A DNA stretch of 62,295 nt from Allocoprobacillus merdigallinarum (GTDB taxonomy: Bacteria; Bacillota_I; Bacilli_A; Erysipelotrichales; Coprobacillaceae). The position numbers and the translations under genes were made by a program. Where the stretch lies: positions 1 to 62,295 of the forward strand of contig DWZO01000093.1 of the NCBI GenBank assembly GCA_019117525.1, written 5' to 3'. Numbering within the stretch: position 1 is the first letter of the stretch; every line of letters begins with the position of its first letter. Of this stretch, positions 1-8,819 are shown piece after piece. Below the pieces are notes generated by a model. That model saw only the letters and a list, made by a program, of their open reading frames with translations, did not search any database and had not been told where the DNA came from.

Positions 1-2
1 AG

Positions 3-98
3 CAGTATATTCCACCAATGGAACATCCTTGGAGAAATGATGACTTTCTTGGCTTTCTGGCAAGACAGAAGCATCGTAATAACGGTGCTAATGTTTAA
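3..98 (+). CDS. C-terminal end of an unidentified protein (partial)
   Basis: An open frame enters from the left edge and ends at TAA 96-98, leaving 31 residues. It contains PPMEHPWR followed by FLGFLARQKHR. A Pro-Pro...His-Pro-Trp tail of this kind reminds me of C-termini of integrase-core transposases, but this is only an impression. No other frame here looks coding. Confidence 0.45.
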   Translation, partial: QYIPPMEHPWRNDDFLGFLARQKHRNNGANV

Positions 99-138
99 CT
101 TTTTTTAGGACATTTTCAAAATTGCTTGACAGTTCTTG

Positions 139-166
139 TTGACAATAGAACAAAATAGGGTATCAT
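139..166 (+). promoter_or_regulatory. Sigma-A-type promoter for the M29 aminopeptidase
   Basis: TTGACA at 139-144 and TATCAT at 161-166 are separated by 16 bases. A second TTGACA lies at 126-131. The promoter precedes the aminopeptidase start by about 27 bases, with an AAAGG ribosome binding site between. Confidence 0.6.
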
Positions 167-192
167 TTGATTAGATAGAAAGGTGGATAATC

Positions 193-1410
193 ATGTTAGA
201 AAAATATGCTGAACTTATTATTAAACAAGGTGTGAATTTACAAAAAGGACAGGACTTATTCATTGAAGCGTCTATTGACAGTTATCAGCTTGTCCGTTTA
301 TTAACAAAAAAAGCTTATGAAGTGGGTGCAAAGGATGTGATTGTCAATTATCGTGATGAAGAAGTAACACGTTTAAGATATGAACATTGTGATCAAAAAC
401 ATTTTGAAACAGTTCCACTTTATATTCAGGAAATGAGAAACCAATATGCGCTTCAACATGCAGCTTTGATTTCTATTGAATCATCTGATCCTGAATCATT
501 GAAAGATATCGATCCATTAAAAATTCAAACTTGGAGTAAAGCGGTGCGTCAGGCTTGTCAGCCATTTTATGATGCATTAGATTTAGGAATTAATCGCTGG
601 TGTATTGTGGGCGCTCCAAGTATTGGATGGGCAAATAAAGTCTTTCCAGAAATGAGTGACGGGGAAGCGGTTGATGCTTTATGGAAAGCTATTTTCAAGG
701 TGACACGCTGTGATCAGGAAGATCCTATTGAAGCGTGGAATGAACATCGTCGTTCATTTGAAAGACGTGTTCGTATTTTAAATGAAAAGAAAATCAAATC
801 CTTACATTATTCTAATAGTCTTGGAACAGATTTAACTATAGGTATGAATCCTCAATATTTATTTGCTGGAGGAGGAAGTTATACAACTGATGGGATTTAT
901 TCTTTCCCTAATATACCAACTGAAGAAATCTTTACTTCACCTGATTTCCATCAAGTCAATGGCGTTGTTTATAGCTCTATGCCTTTACATTATCAGGGAC
1001 ATATTGTTGATGAATTTAATATCACTTTTGAAAATGGACGTATTGTGGATTATCATGCTAAAGTAGGACAGGATGTCTTAAAAAGCATTATTGAAACGGA
1101 TGAAGGCAGTCATTATTTAGGTGAAGTGGCTTTCGTTCCTTATGATTCACCTATTCGCCAGTTAAATCTGATTTTCTATAATACATTATTTGATGAAAAT
1201 GCATCTTGTCATTTGGCTATTGGTAAAGGTTTTGGTGAATGTATCAAAGATGGTCTTCAAATGAGTAAAGAGGAACTTTATCAACAGGGTATTAATGATT
1301 CTTTGACACATGTTGATTTTATGATGGGGACAAAAGATTTGTCTATTGAAGCCACTTTAGAAGATGGATCAACATTTATGATTTTTAAAGATGGAAACTT
1401 TGCATTTTAA
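193..1410 (+). CDS. pepS: M29-family leucyl aminopeptidase (AmpS/PepS type)
   Basis: This is a cytoplasmic metallo-aminopeptidase that removes N-terminal residues from peptides. Its 405 residues are the usual length for the family. The expected metal-binding positions of thermophilic M29 enzymes are present: Glu245 (PTEE), Glu311 (LGEVAF), His340 (SCHLAIG), and His373 with Asp375 (THVDFMMG). The ATG start has AAAGGTGG just upstream. It appears to be a single-gene unit with its own promoter, followed by prfC after about 60 bases. Confidence 0.9.
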   Translation: MLEKYAELIIKQGVNLQKGQDLFIEASIDSYQLVRLLTKKAYEVGAKDVIVNYRDEEVTRLRYEHCDQKHFETVPLYIQEMRNQYALQHAALISIESSDPESLKDIDPLKIQTWSKAVRQACQPFYDALDLGINRWCIVGAPSIGWANKVFPEMSDGEAVDALWKAIFKVTRCDQEDPIEAWNEHRRSFERRVRILNEKKIKSLHYSNSLGTDLTIGMNPQYLFAGGGSYTTDGIYSFPNIPTEEIFTSPDFHQVNGVVYSSMPLHYQGHIVDEFNITFENGRIVDYHAKVGQDVLKSIIETDEGSHYLGEVAFVPYDSPIRQLNLIFYNTLFDENASCHLAIGKGFGECIKDGLQMSKEELYQQGINDSLTHVDFMMGTKDLSIEATLEDGSTFMIFKDGNFAF

Positions 1411-1471
1411 AATTGACAAACGATAAGATTTTCATTAATATGATTTCTTAGAGACGTTAAGGAGGAAAATC

Positions 1472-3061
1472 ATGTCAGAATTCAAAGAAGAAGTGCAAAA
1501 ACGCAGAACTTTTGCGATCATTTCGCATCCAGATGCTGGAAAGACAACATTAACTGAAAAGTTTCTTCTTTATGGAGGAGCTATTCAGGAAGCTGGTATG
1601 GTCAAAGGAAAAAAGCAATCTAAACATGCTGTCAGTGACTGGATGGAAATTGAAAAACAAAGAGGAATTTCAGTCACATCATCTGTATTACAATTTAATT
1701 ATGATGGTTTTTGTATTAATATTTTGGATACACCAGGGCATCAGGACTTCTCAGAAGATACGTATCGTACATTGATGGCAGCAGATAGTGCTGTCATGGT
1801 TATTGATGGTTCAAAAGGGGTCGAAGATCAGACACGTAAGCTATTTAAAGTTTGTGCTATGCGTCATATTCCTATTTTTACTTTTATTAATAAAATGGAT
1901 AGGGAAGCTAAAGATCCTTATGAATTAATGGAAGAAATTGAACGTGAATTGGGAGTCGAAACATGTGCTGTTAACTGGCCAATTGGTTGTGGTAAAGAAT
2001 TTAAGGGCGTTTATGAACGTCAAAAAGAAGAAGTTATTCGCTTTATTCCAGTTCAGGGTGGTAAAAAAGAAGTGGATGTTGAAGTTTGTGATGCGCATGA
2101 TGAACAGTTAAAACAACATCTTGGGGAAACTTTGTATCAACAATTACAAGATGATATTGAATTATTAGATGGGGCAGGGGCACAGTTTGATATTGAACGT
2201 GTCCACAAAGGTGAACTATCACCTGTCTGCTTTGGCTCAGCACTTACAAATTTTGGTGTTGAACCATTCTTGAAACATTTCTTGTCAATGTCAACATCAC
2301 CATTGCCTCGTCAAAGCAATATAGGTGAAATAGATCCATTTTCTGAAGATTTTAGTGCTTTTGTCTTTAAGATTCAGGCCAATATGAATAAAGCACATCG
2401 TGACCGTATGGCCTTTATGCGTGTTTGTTCAGGAAAGTTTACAAAAGGTATGGAAGTCTTCCACTATCAGGGTAATAAAAAGATTAAGCTAAATCAGTCT
2501 AAACAACTGATGGCTGAAAATCGTGAAGAAATCGAAGAAGCTTATTCAGGAGATATTATTGGTGTTTTTGATCCAGGTATTTTTTCGATTGGTGATACAT
2601 TATGCACGGCAAAAAATAAATTTGCCTATGAAGGTATTCCGACTTTTGCGCCAGAACATTTTTCAACAATCAGAAATAAAGATACAATGAAACGTAAACA
2701 GTTTGTTAAGGGTGTAGAACAGATTGCTCAAGAGGGAGCTATTCAGATTTTTACTGAGCTTGGTGGCGGTATGGAAGAAATTATCGTTGGAGTTGTTGGA
2801 GTCTTACAGTTTGAGGTTTTAACATATCGTTTAAAAAATGAATACAATGTTGATATTGTCAGTACCCCTCTTCCATATCAATATATTCGTTGGATTAAAA
2901 ATGATCAGGTTGATTTTAAGAAATTGAATCTTTCATCAGATACAAAGAAAGTTCAAGATTTAAAAGGACAATATTTATTACTGTTCTCTAATGAATGGGG
3001 TGTTCGTTGGGCAACAGATAAAAATCCTGATCTTGTTTTAGCAGAATTTTCACAAAACTAA
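1472..3061 (+). CDS. prfC: Peptide chain release factor 3
   Basis: RF3 is a translational GTPase that recycles RF1 and RF2 from the ribosome after termination. At 529 residues it is the normal family length. The GTPase motifs are clear: the P-loop HPDAGKTTLTEKF near residue 19, DTPGHQDF for G3 and NKMDRE for G4. The family-typical segment GGGMEEIIVGVVGVLQFEVL lies near residue 430. The start is preceded by AAGGAGG, and a hairpin terminator follows directly. Confidence 0.96.
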   Translation: MSEFKEEVQKRRTFAIISHPDAGKTTLTEKFLLYGGAIQEAGMVKGKKQSKHAVSDWMEIEKQRGISVTSSVLQFNYDGFCINILDTPGHQDFSEDTYRTLMAADSAVMVIDGSKGVEDQTRKLFKVCAMRHIPIFTFINKMDREAKDPYELMEEIERELGVETCAVNWPIGCGKEFKGVYERQKEEVIRFIPVQGGKKEVDVEVCDAHDEQLKQHLGETLYQQLQDDIELLDGAGAQFDIERVHKGELSPVCFGSALTNFGVEPFLKHFLSMSTSPLPRQSNIGEIDPFSEDFSAFVFKIQANMNKAHRDRMAFMRVCSGKFTKGMEVFHYQGNKKIKLNQSKQLMAENREEIEEAYSGDIIGVFDPGIFSIGDTLCTAKNKFAYEGIPTFAPEHFSTIRNKDTMKRKQFVKGVEQIAQEGAIQIFTELGGGMEEIIVGVVGVLQFEVLTYRLKNEYNVDIVSTPLPYQYIRWIKNDQVDFKKLNLSSDTKKVQDLKGQYLLLFSNEWGVRWATDKNPDLVLAEFSQN

Positions 3062-3092
3062 ATGATACTCACATGGGTATCATTTTTCTTTT
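3062..3092 (+). terminator. Rho-independent terminator after prfC
   Basis: The arms ATGATAC (3062-3068) and GTATCAT (3077-3083) form a hairpin followed by a T-rich run. Confidence 0.8.
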
Positions 3093-3138
3093 TTAGCCAT
3101 ATGAAAAGTGATAGAATATCTTTAAGGAGGTGTCACCT

Positions 3139-3381
3139 GTGGCTAATGAAGGAAAACGCTGTTATTGTCGCTGTGTTCAGGACATGCGTATGCAAATTGG
3201 TAAAGAAGAACTGATTATTTTTAAAAAAGGTCAAGTTTATTTATGTCTGATTCGTACAGGTGACATGGAAGTTTCTTTTTATAAAATTTATGGAGAAGAG
3301 TTTTCTTTAAGTTGCAGTGAAGCTGAATTTAAAGAGTATTTTCAATTAGTAAAACATGCTCAATCTTATGAGAAATCATGA
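3139..3381 (+). CDS. Small protein of unknown function
   Basis: This 80-residue protein has a Cys-rich N-terminus (CYCRC at residues 7-11) and no membrane segment. A GTG at 3130 lies directly on the AAGGAGG sequence and cannot be used, so I place the start at GTG 3139, eight bases downstream. The clustered cysteines might bind a metal, but no known fold is recognisable. It sits between the prfC terminator and the P-type-ATPase-like gene. Confidence 0.6.
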   Translation: MANEGKRCYCRCVQDMRMQIGKEELIIFKKGQVYLCLIRTGDMEVSFYKIYGEEFSLSCSEAEFKEYFQLVKHAQSYEKS

Positions 3382-3437
3382 TGTTTCTTTGTTTTTTATA
3401 AAAAATATGTTATGATGTCGTAGAAAGGGTGATTGTA

Positions 3438-5381
3438 TTGACAAAAAAGACTTTTGAAATCTCTCATATTCAATCGGTTGAAGAATTGAATCATTTAAGT
3501 TTGAAATTAAATGAAAAAGAACAAGTTTCGCATATTAAGGTTAATAAAGATAGTATTGTTTTTCATTGTCTTGATATTGATGCTTTATTAAGTCTTATTC
3601 AAAGTATAAATAAAGATTTGGTTGTCAAAGAGGTCATTAATGGTAAAAAACGTGAATATGATTTTGCGAAAAAGAAAGATCGTCAATATTATTTCATGTT
3701 TAAAAATATGATTACAGAAGATGATATTTATGTTCTTGTTGAAAGAATAGAAAAAGATCATAGATATCAAAATGTACGTTATGATGCACAAAACAAGCTG
3801 TTATTACTGACATCTAATCAACGTGATGTTTTAAGTTTATTAAGAAAAGAATTGTTTAAGATCAATCCTTCTGTGGAAATCATTGAACATCATCGTCCTA
3901 TTCGTTCACAGGATGTCTTTAATGAAAAATATTTACATACATATATTCGTGTGGGAATATTATTGGTTGTAATTGCATTGGCTTTGGTAACATCTAAAGA
4001 TCATACATGGATGACACCTGTTTTATGGTTGGTGACAGTCATTTTATTAGGAACACCTTTATTAAAAAAAGCTTGGGGAGATATTTTATCTAAGAAGTTT
4101 TTGAGTGAATCTCTTATCATATTTATAGCGATGGTTTTTGGAATTGTTTCAGGAGCTTACATTGAAACATGTTTTGCTTTGATTCTTTATGAACTGTCGA
4201 CACCATTTTTAAATAAAGTTCTAGAACGTTCTTTACATAAAATTGATAACGCTGTGGAAATGCCTGAAACAGGAATCAAATGGAAAGATGATACAGAAGA
4301 AAAAGTTTCTTTATATGATGTAGAAATTGGTGATATTCTGGTGGTTAAACCAGGAGAAACTGTTTCTATTCCAGGGACTATTCATAAAGGTGTTTCAGCA
4401 ATGAGCACTTATTCTAATACCAGTACCTATGAACCTGTTGTTGTGAAAGAAGGAAGTCATGTGCGTAGTGGTGATGTCAATGTTGGTGATATGCCTATTT
4501 ATGTGCAGGTTGATGAAACTTATGAAAGTTCTAACTACATGAATTTAATGAATATTGCCAGTGTAGCACCAGTCTATGAATCAAAAGTAGAAAAATATAC
4601 AAAACGTTTAGCACAATTTTATACACCTGTTATGACTATTCTAGGACTTCTTTTAGGTATTGTTTTACCACTTGTTAATTTTGAAGATTATGGAGCATAT
4701 ATTCATGTTGGAGCCATCTTCCTTGTTATATCTGGCGCTTTATCAAGTGATCAGGCAACATCTTTAGGGATGTTGGCAGGATTTGCGAAAGCATTTCAAA
4801 ATGGAATTATTGTTGAATCATCAATGGGGCTAGATTCAGTGAATGCAGCTCAGACTATTGTTTATGACCGTTTTGATGGGGTAGAGGTCACAAATGAGGA
4901 ATTAAATCTGTTTAAAAAGCTATCTCATATGGGAAGAACATTAGTTATTTATAATGATGGTCCAGTGGCATTAGAAGATGATCAATATATGATTTATAAC
5001 AATCTGACAAATGAAGAAAAAATGGAAAAAATGGATTCTTTAACAGGACCAATTGTATATATTGGTGATACTTTTAAGGATATTGAACTTTTACAGAAGA
5101 GTTATGTCGGTATTTCTCGTGGTGGACTTGCTGATCCAAAAGTTGTAGAAAATAGTGATATTGTATTGATTGATGCCAATTTAAATAGAGTTTATGAAAC
5201 TTTTGTTATTGCACGTCATATGCGTACAATTGCAGTTATGAATAATATTTTAACTGTTGTTGTTAAGATAGCAATGTTAATTGTCGCATTAAGCTGGACA
5301 GCTATTCCTTTATGGATTATTGTCTTGATTGAGATTTTATTAAAAGCTTTTGTAATGAGAAATTCAACATGTATTTTATAG
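3438..5381 (+). CDS. P-type-ATPase-like membrane protein without catalytic motifs
   Basis: The layout follows a heavy-metal P1B-type ATPase: a soluble N-terminal part of ~165 residues, membrane pairs, an A-domain (~270-370), further helices, a P-domain and two terminal helices. From a TTG start that suits the AAAGG spacing, every signature motif is altered. TGES is STYE (329-332), the CPC position is SGA (432-434), DKTGT is DRFDG (477-481) and GDGxND is GDTFKD (543-548). The ATP-binding N-domain is nearly absent, leaving ~60 residues between the last two motifs. The frame is intact. It is therefore more likely a maintained pseudo-ATPase than a pump. GTG 3429 is an alternative start but overlaps the ribosome binding site. 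Confidence 0.75.
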   Translation: MTKKTFEISHIQSVEELNHLSLKLNEKEQVSHIKVNKDSIVFHCLDIDALLSLIQSINKDLVVKEVINGKKREYDFAKKKDRQYYFMFKNMITEDDIYVLVERIEKDHRYQNVRYDAQNKLLLLTSNQRDVLSLLRKELFKINPSVEIIEHHRPIRSQDVFNEKYLHTYIRVGILLVVIALALVTSKDHTWMTPVLWLVTVILLGTPLLKKAWGDILSKKFLSESLIIFIAMVFGIVSGAYIETCFALILYELSTPFLNKVLERSLHKIDNAVEMPETGIKWKDDTEEKVSLYDVEIGDILVVKPGETVSIPGTIHKGVSAMSTYSNTSTYEPVVVKEGSHVRSGDVNVGDMPIYVQVDETYESSNYMNLMNIASVAPVYESKVEKYTKRLAQFYTPVMTILGLLLGIVLPLVNFEDYGAYIHVGAIFLVISGALSSDQATSLGMLAGFAKAFQNGIIVESSMGLDSVNAAQTIVYDRFDGVEVTNEELNLFKKLSHMGRTLVIYNDGPVALEDDQYMIYNNLTNEEKMEKMDSLTGPIVYIGDTFKDIELLQKSYVGISRGGLADPKVVENSDIVLIDANLNRVYETFVIARHMRTIAVMNNILTVVVKIAMLIVALSWTAIPLWIIVLIEILLKAFVMRNSTCIL

Positions 5382-5405
5382 AGTAGAATAGTCTACTCTT
5401 TTTTT
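5381..5405 (+). terminator. Terminator after the P-type-ATPase-like gene
   Basis: GAGTAGA and TCTACTC enclose a four-base loop and are followed by seven or more T. The first base is the last base of the preceding stop codon. Confidence 0.8.
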
Positions 5406-5417
5406 GGAGGTGGAGAA

Positions 5418-6539
5418 ATGAAGATTGTGATTGCGCCTGATTCTTTTAAGGAAAGTATGAGTGCTTCAGAAGCCAGTATGCAAATCAAACAGGCTATTCA
5501 AGATTATGATGATGCGATTGTCACACAATGTCTACCACTGGCAGATGGTGGAGAAGGAACGCTAGAAACATTGATTCATTCTATGAATGGACGTATTTAC
5601 GAATATGAAGTGACAGGTGTTTGTTTTGAAAAGCGAAAAGCGCCATTAGGAATTGTTGGAGATTTAGCTATTATAGAATGTGCTCAGGTTTGTGGATTAG
5701 AACTTTTAGATGAAAAAGATAAAAACCCATATTTGACCACAACATATGGATTAGGAGAATTGATTTTAAAGGCTATAGAGTTTCCTATATCACGTATCAT
5801 GATTTGTTTAGGAGGCAGTGCAACAAATGATGGAGGCATTGGTATGTTAGCGGCTTTAGGTGTATCTTTTTTCAATGACCAGCATCTCACGGTCCCATTG
5901 ACAATGGCTGGACTTGAAGAGATTGTTTCTATGGATTGGAGTCATTTCCAAAAACGACTCAAAGATATTGAAATCATAGGTGTTTGTGATGTTTCCAATC
6001 CTTTATGTGGACAACAGGGTGCAACATATGTTTATGGTCCGCAAAAAGGATTAGCTCCTCATGATTGTCAAAAAATCGATCAGGCCATGAAACATTATAG
6101 TGATCTTATTGAAAAGCAGCTAGGTGTGTCATTTCATAACGAACCAGGAGCAGGAGCAGCAGGAGGACTCGGTTATGCATTGTTGTTGTGTCAGGGACAT
6201 TTAAAACGTGGTTTTGATATTGTTAGTGAAATGGTCGGTTTAGAATCAGCTATTGCCTCATGTGATTGTGTGATTGTAGGTGAAGGCAAGATGGATTATC
6301 AGACACAATATGGAAAAACACCATATGGTGTTTTACAGCTGGCTCAAAAATATCATAAAAATGTTTATGCTTTTTGTGGTCGTGTGGAAGACTTGGATGT
6401 ATTAAAGACGTTAGGTTTTCAAAATGTCTGGAGCATAACACCATCATCCATGCCATTATCACAAGCTCTTCAAAAAGGCAAAGAGAATTTAAGAAACTGT
6501 GTTTATGATCATATGGAGGAAATGATTCATGGAATATAA
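5418..6539 (+). CDS. glxK: Glycerate kinase (GarK/GlxK family)
   Basis: The enzyme phosphorylates D-glycerate with ATP and feeds glycolysis. Its 373 residues match the family. It begins with IAPDSFKESMSA, the typical substrate-binding start. It also has LPLADGGEGT near residue 40, GGSATNDGG near 132, GAGAAGGLGYA near 240 and VGEGKMDYQT near 284. It has a strong AGGTGG ribosome binding site, and its end overlaps the next gene by 11 bases, so the two are translated together. Confidence 0.93.
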   Translation: MKIVIAPDSFKESMSASEASMQIKQAIQDYDDAIVTQCLPLADGGEGTLETLIHSMNGRIYEYEVTGVCFEKRKAPLGIVGDLAIIECAQVCGLELLDEKDKNPYLTTTYGLGELILKAIEFPISRIMICLGGSATNDGGIGMLAALGVSFFNDQHLTVPLTMAGLEEIVSMDWSHFQKRLKDIEIIGVCDVSNPLCGQQGATYVYGPQKGLAPHDCQKIDQAMKHYSDLIEKQLGVSFHNEPGAGAAGGLGYALLLCQGHLKRGFDIVSEMVGLESAIASCDCVIVGEGKMDYQTQYGKTPYGVLQLAQKYHKNVYAFCGRVEDLDVLKTLGFQNVWSITPSSMPLSQALQKGKENLRNCVYDHMEEMIHGI

Positions 6540-7368
6540 AGTCGAAACGTCAACGACATTACTACCGTTTTTATTAGAACAAACATCTAAGAAACGTTCT
6601 GAACTAAAAAATCTTCTCAAATTTCAATGTATTTATGTAGATGGACATATTCAGACGCATTATGCATATCCTTTAAAGAAGGGGCAAATTGTTTCTATTG
6701 AAAAAAAGAAAGATGCTTTGCCTTTTCCTATTCTTTATGAAGATAAAGAATTGATTGTTATTGATAAACCATGTGGTTTATTAAGTGAAGCGACAACCAA
6801 AGAAAGTCAAAAGACAGCCTATGCTATTGTGAAAAAGTATTTAACATCAAAAAATGAAAATATCTTTTTGGTTCATCGCTTAGATCAATATACTTCTGGG
6901 ATTTTGATGTTTGTCAAATCAAAAAAGCTATATGATATTTTAACTCATCATTGGAATCAGTATGTTAAAACAAGAGGTTATATTGCGATTGTGGAAGGAA
7001 AAATGTCAAAACCATCAGGAACTATAGATAATTATCTGGCAGAATCGAAAACTCAAAATGTTTATATAACAAGCAAACAAAATGGAAAAAGAGCCATTAC
7101 ACATTATCGTGTGATTCGCTCTTGTCCAAAATGGAGTATGTTGGAAGTTTATTTGGATACAGGACGTAAAAATCAGATACGTGTCCACCTTTCTTCATTA
7201 CATCATCCTATTGTGGGTGATGACAAATATCATTCTACTTCAAATCCTTTAAAAAGACTGGGATTGCATGCGCATGAATTTATGTTTATTCATCCTTTGA
7301 CTAAAAAGGAGATGCGTTTTGTATCACCAACACCACAAAGTTTTGAAAAACTATTCAAAAAACGATAA
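6529..7368 (+). CDS. RluA-family pseudouridine synthase
   Basis: This enzyme isomerises uridine in rRNA (or tRNA) to pseudouridine. The catalytic motif HRLDQYTSG lies near residue 111 and holds the active Asp. The late motif GRKNQIRVHL near residue 210 is also family-typical. The short N-terminal region resembles an S4-like RNA-binding segment. It overlaps glycerate kinase, which suggests a two-gene transcript. The exact target uridine cannot be read from sequence. Confidence 0.9.
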   Translation: MEYKVETSTTLLPFLLEQTSKKRSELKNLLKFQCIYVDGHIQTHYAYPLKKGQIVSIEKKKDALPFPILYEDKELIVIDKPCGLLSEATTKESQKTAYAIVKKYLTSKNENIFLVHRLDQYTSGILMFVKSKKLYDILTHHWNQYVKTRGYIAIVEGKMSKPSGTIDNYLAESKTQNVYITSKQNGKRAITHYRVIRSCPKWSMLEVYLDTGRKNQIRVHLSSLHHPIVGDDKYHSTSNPLKRLGLHAHEFMFIHPLTKKEMRFVSPTPQSFEKLFKKR

Positions 7369-7394
7369 ACTCAACAATATTATTAAGAAAAAGA

Positions 7395-7423
7395 TTGACA
7401 TATCATCAAAAATCTATTATGAT
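7395..7423 (+). promoter_or_regulatory. Promoter of the infC-rpmI-rplT operon
   Basis: TTGACA at 7395-7400 and TATGAT at 7418-7423 have a 17-base spacer, close to the sigma-A consensus. Confidence 0.75.
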
Positions 7424-7431
7424 ATGACAGT

Positions 7432-7570
7432 AAATGAAAAGTAGTGGAAAGAAGAAGTGCCTACTTCTCGCCTGAGTGTTTATGATGCTAGGCTTATGTC
7501 ACTAAGATGAATATCTTAATGTCAATGTGTGGGTGCTTTATGTGCTCACTTTTTGTTTAAACTACACAAT
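7432..7570 (+). ncRNA. Ribosomal protein L20-type leader of infC-rpmI-rplT
   Basis: About 140 untranslated bases lie between the promoter and infC. They contain several self-complementary stretches, the late one being GTGGGTGCTTTATGTGCTCAC, a stem followed by TTTTTG. Leaders at this place in Firmicutes bind L20 and cause early termination when L20 is in excess. The assignment rests on position and on the late hairpin; I did not fold the full structure. Confidence 0.6.
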
Positions 7571-7588
7571 TTATAGGAGGTGGCTATT

Positions 7589-8119
7589 ATTAGCAAGTAT
7601 AACAATCAATCAAATGACGATTTAGTGAATGAAAAGATTCGTTTCAAAGAAGTTCTAGTGATTGATCAAAATGGGGACCAGTTAGGTGTCATGTCACGTA
7701 ATCAGGCTATTAACACAGCATATGATGAAGATTTAGACTTAGTGTGTGTTGCACCAAAAGCCAAAACACCAGTATGTCGTATTATGGATTATGGAAAATA
7801 TCGTTTTGAACAACAAAAGAAACAAAAAGAAATGAAGAAGAATTCTAAAACTGTTTCTTTAAAAGAAACGCAATTATCACCAACGATTGATGTTCATGAC
7901 AAAAATGTCAAATTAAAAAGAACATTGAAATGGCTAGAAGCTGGTGATAAAGTTAAAATTGCGGTTCGCTTTAGAGGTAGACAGCTCGCTCATATTGATA
8001 TTGGTCAAAAAATACTAGATGATTTCGTCGCTGAATGTGCAGATTATTGTGTGATTGAAAAACCTGCCAAATTAGAGGGACGAACATTAACTGCTATATT
8101 AGCACCAAAGAAAAAATAA
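7589..8119 (+). CDS. infC: Translation initiation factor IF-3, AUU start
   Basis: IF-3 binds the 30S subunit and checks initiator tRNA and start codon. The N-domain holds NEKIRFKEVLVID, followed by a Lys-rich linker and a C-domain containing KVKIAVRFRGRQ. No ATG is near the beginning. The AGGAGG at 7575-7580 abuts GTG 7580, which is too close to serve. ATT 7589 is eight bases away, and ATT 7586 is the alternative. AUU is the classic infC start that IF-3 itself discriminates against, giving autoregulation. Confidence 0.95.
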   Translation: MSKYNNQSNDDLVNEKIRFKEVLVIDQNGDQLGVMSRNQAINTAYDEDLDLVCVAPKAKTPVCRIMDYGKYRFEQQKKQKEMKKNSKTVSLKETQLSPTIDVHDKNVKLKRTLKWLEAGDKVKIAVRFRGRQLAHIDIGQKILDDFVAECADYCVIEKPAKLEGRTLTAILAPKKK

Positions 8120-8134
8120 CAGGAGGATATTATT

Positions 8135-8329
8135 ATGCCAAAAATGAAATCTCATAGTGGACTTAAAAAACGTTTAAAAAGAACTGGTTCAGGAAAATAT
8201 AAACGTGGACATGCGTATGTTTCACATTTATCTCATAACAAGACTCATAAACAAAAGAAACATTTAGCAAAAGCAACTTTAGTACACCCTTCAGATATGA
8301 AACGTATTAAATCTAGATTACAAGGGTAA
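8135..8329 (+). CDS. rpmI: Ribosomal protein L35 (bL35)
   Basis: At 64 residues it is typical of bL35. It begins PKMKSHSGLKKRLKRTGSGK and is strongly basic. An AGGAGG site lies upstream. It sits between infC and rplT in the conserved order and should be controlled by the same leader. Confidence 0.97.
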   Translation: MPKMKSHSGLKKRLKRTGSGKYKRGHAYVSHLSHNKTHKQKKHLAKATLVHPSDMKRIKSRLQG

Positions 8330-8347
8330 TGAATAGGAGGATAAAAA

Positions 8348-8707
8348 ATGGCAAGAGTTAAAGGTGGATATACAACTAGACGTAGAAGAAAGAAAGTCTT
8401 AAAATTAGCCAAAGGATATTTTGGTTCTAAACATGCGTTATATAAAACAGCTCATGAACAAGTCATGAACTCTTTAGAATATGCATATAGAGATAGAAGA
8501 AATTTAAAACGTGAAATGAGAAAATTATGGATTGCACGTATTAATGCAGCTGCAAGAATGAATGATATTTCTTATTCAAAATTAATGCATGGTTTAAAAT
8601 TAGCTAATGTAGAAATTAACAGAAAAATGTTATCTGAAATCGCTATTGCTGATCCTGAAGGATTTACAGCAATCGTAGATACAGCTAAAAAAGCATTGGC
8701 TCAATAA
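8348..8707 (+). CDS. rplT: Ribosomal protein L20 (bL20)
   Basis: At 119 residues it is the expected length, beginning ARVKGGYTTRRRRKKVLKLA with the basic N-terminal arm that threads into 23S rRNA. LAKGYFGSKH and WIARINAAAR are family-typical. L20 is both a 50S assembly protein and the likely repressor of its own operon through the leader. Confidence 0.97.
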   Translation: MARVKGGYTTRRRRKKVLKLAKGYFGSKHALYKTAHEQVMNSLEYAYRDRRNLKREMRKLWIARINAAARMNDISYSKLMHGLKLANVEINRKMLSEIAIADPEGFTAIVDTAKKALAQ

Positions 8708-8710
8708 TGA

Positions 8711-8738
8711 AAGAGGGAAACCTCTTTTTTTGTTTTTT
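8711..8738 (+). terminator. Terminator of the infC operon
   Basis: GAGG-GAAA-CCTC is a GNRA-type hairpin followed by a run of T. Confidence 0.8.
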
Positions 8739-8770
8739 TATGAAAATATGGGGAATAATTTTTAAGACTC

Positions 8771-8798
8771 TTGTGATGAAATCAAAAAGATGTATAAT
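8771..8798 (+). promoter_or_regulatory. Promoter of the M42 aminopeptidase-patatin pair
   Basis: TTGTGA (8771-8776) and TATAAT (8793-8798) have a 16-base spacer. An ATG at 8790 falls inside this promoter, so it is not the gene start. Confidence 0.65.
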
Positions 8799-8819
8799 AG
8801 AGAAACAGGAGGTTTTCAA

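Noticed and set aside
863..1066. 67-codon frame inside the M29 aminopeptidase gene
   Set aside because: Shadow frame within a well-supported gene; no ribosome binding site and no conserved features.
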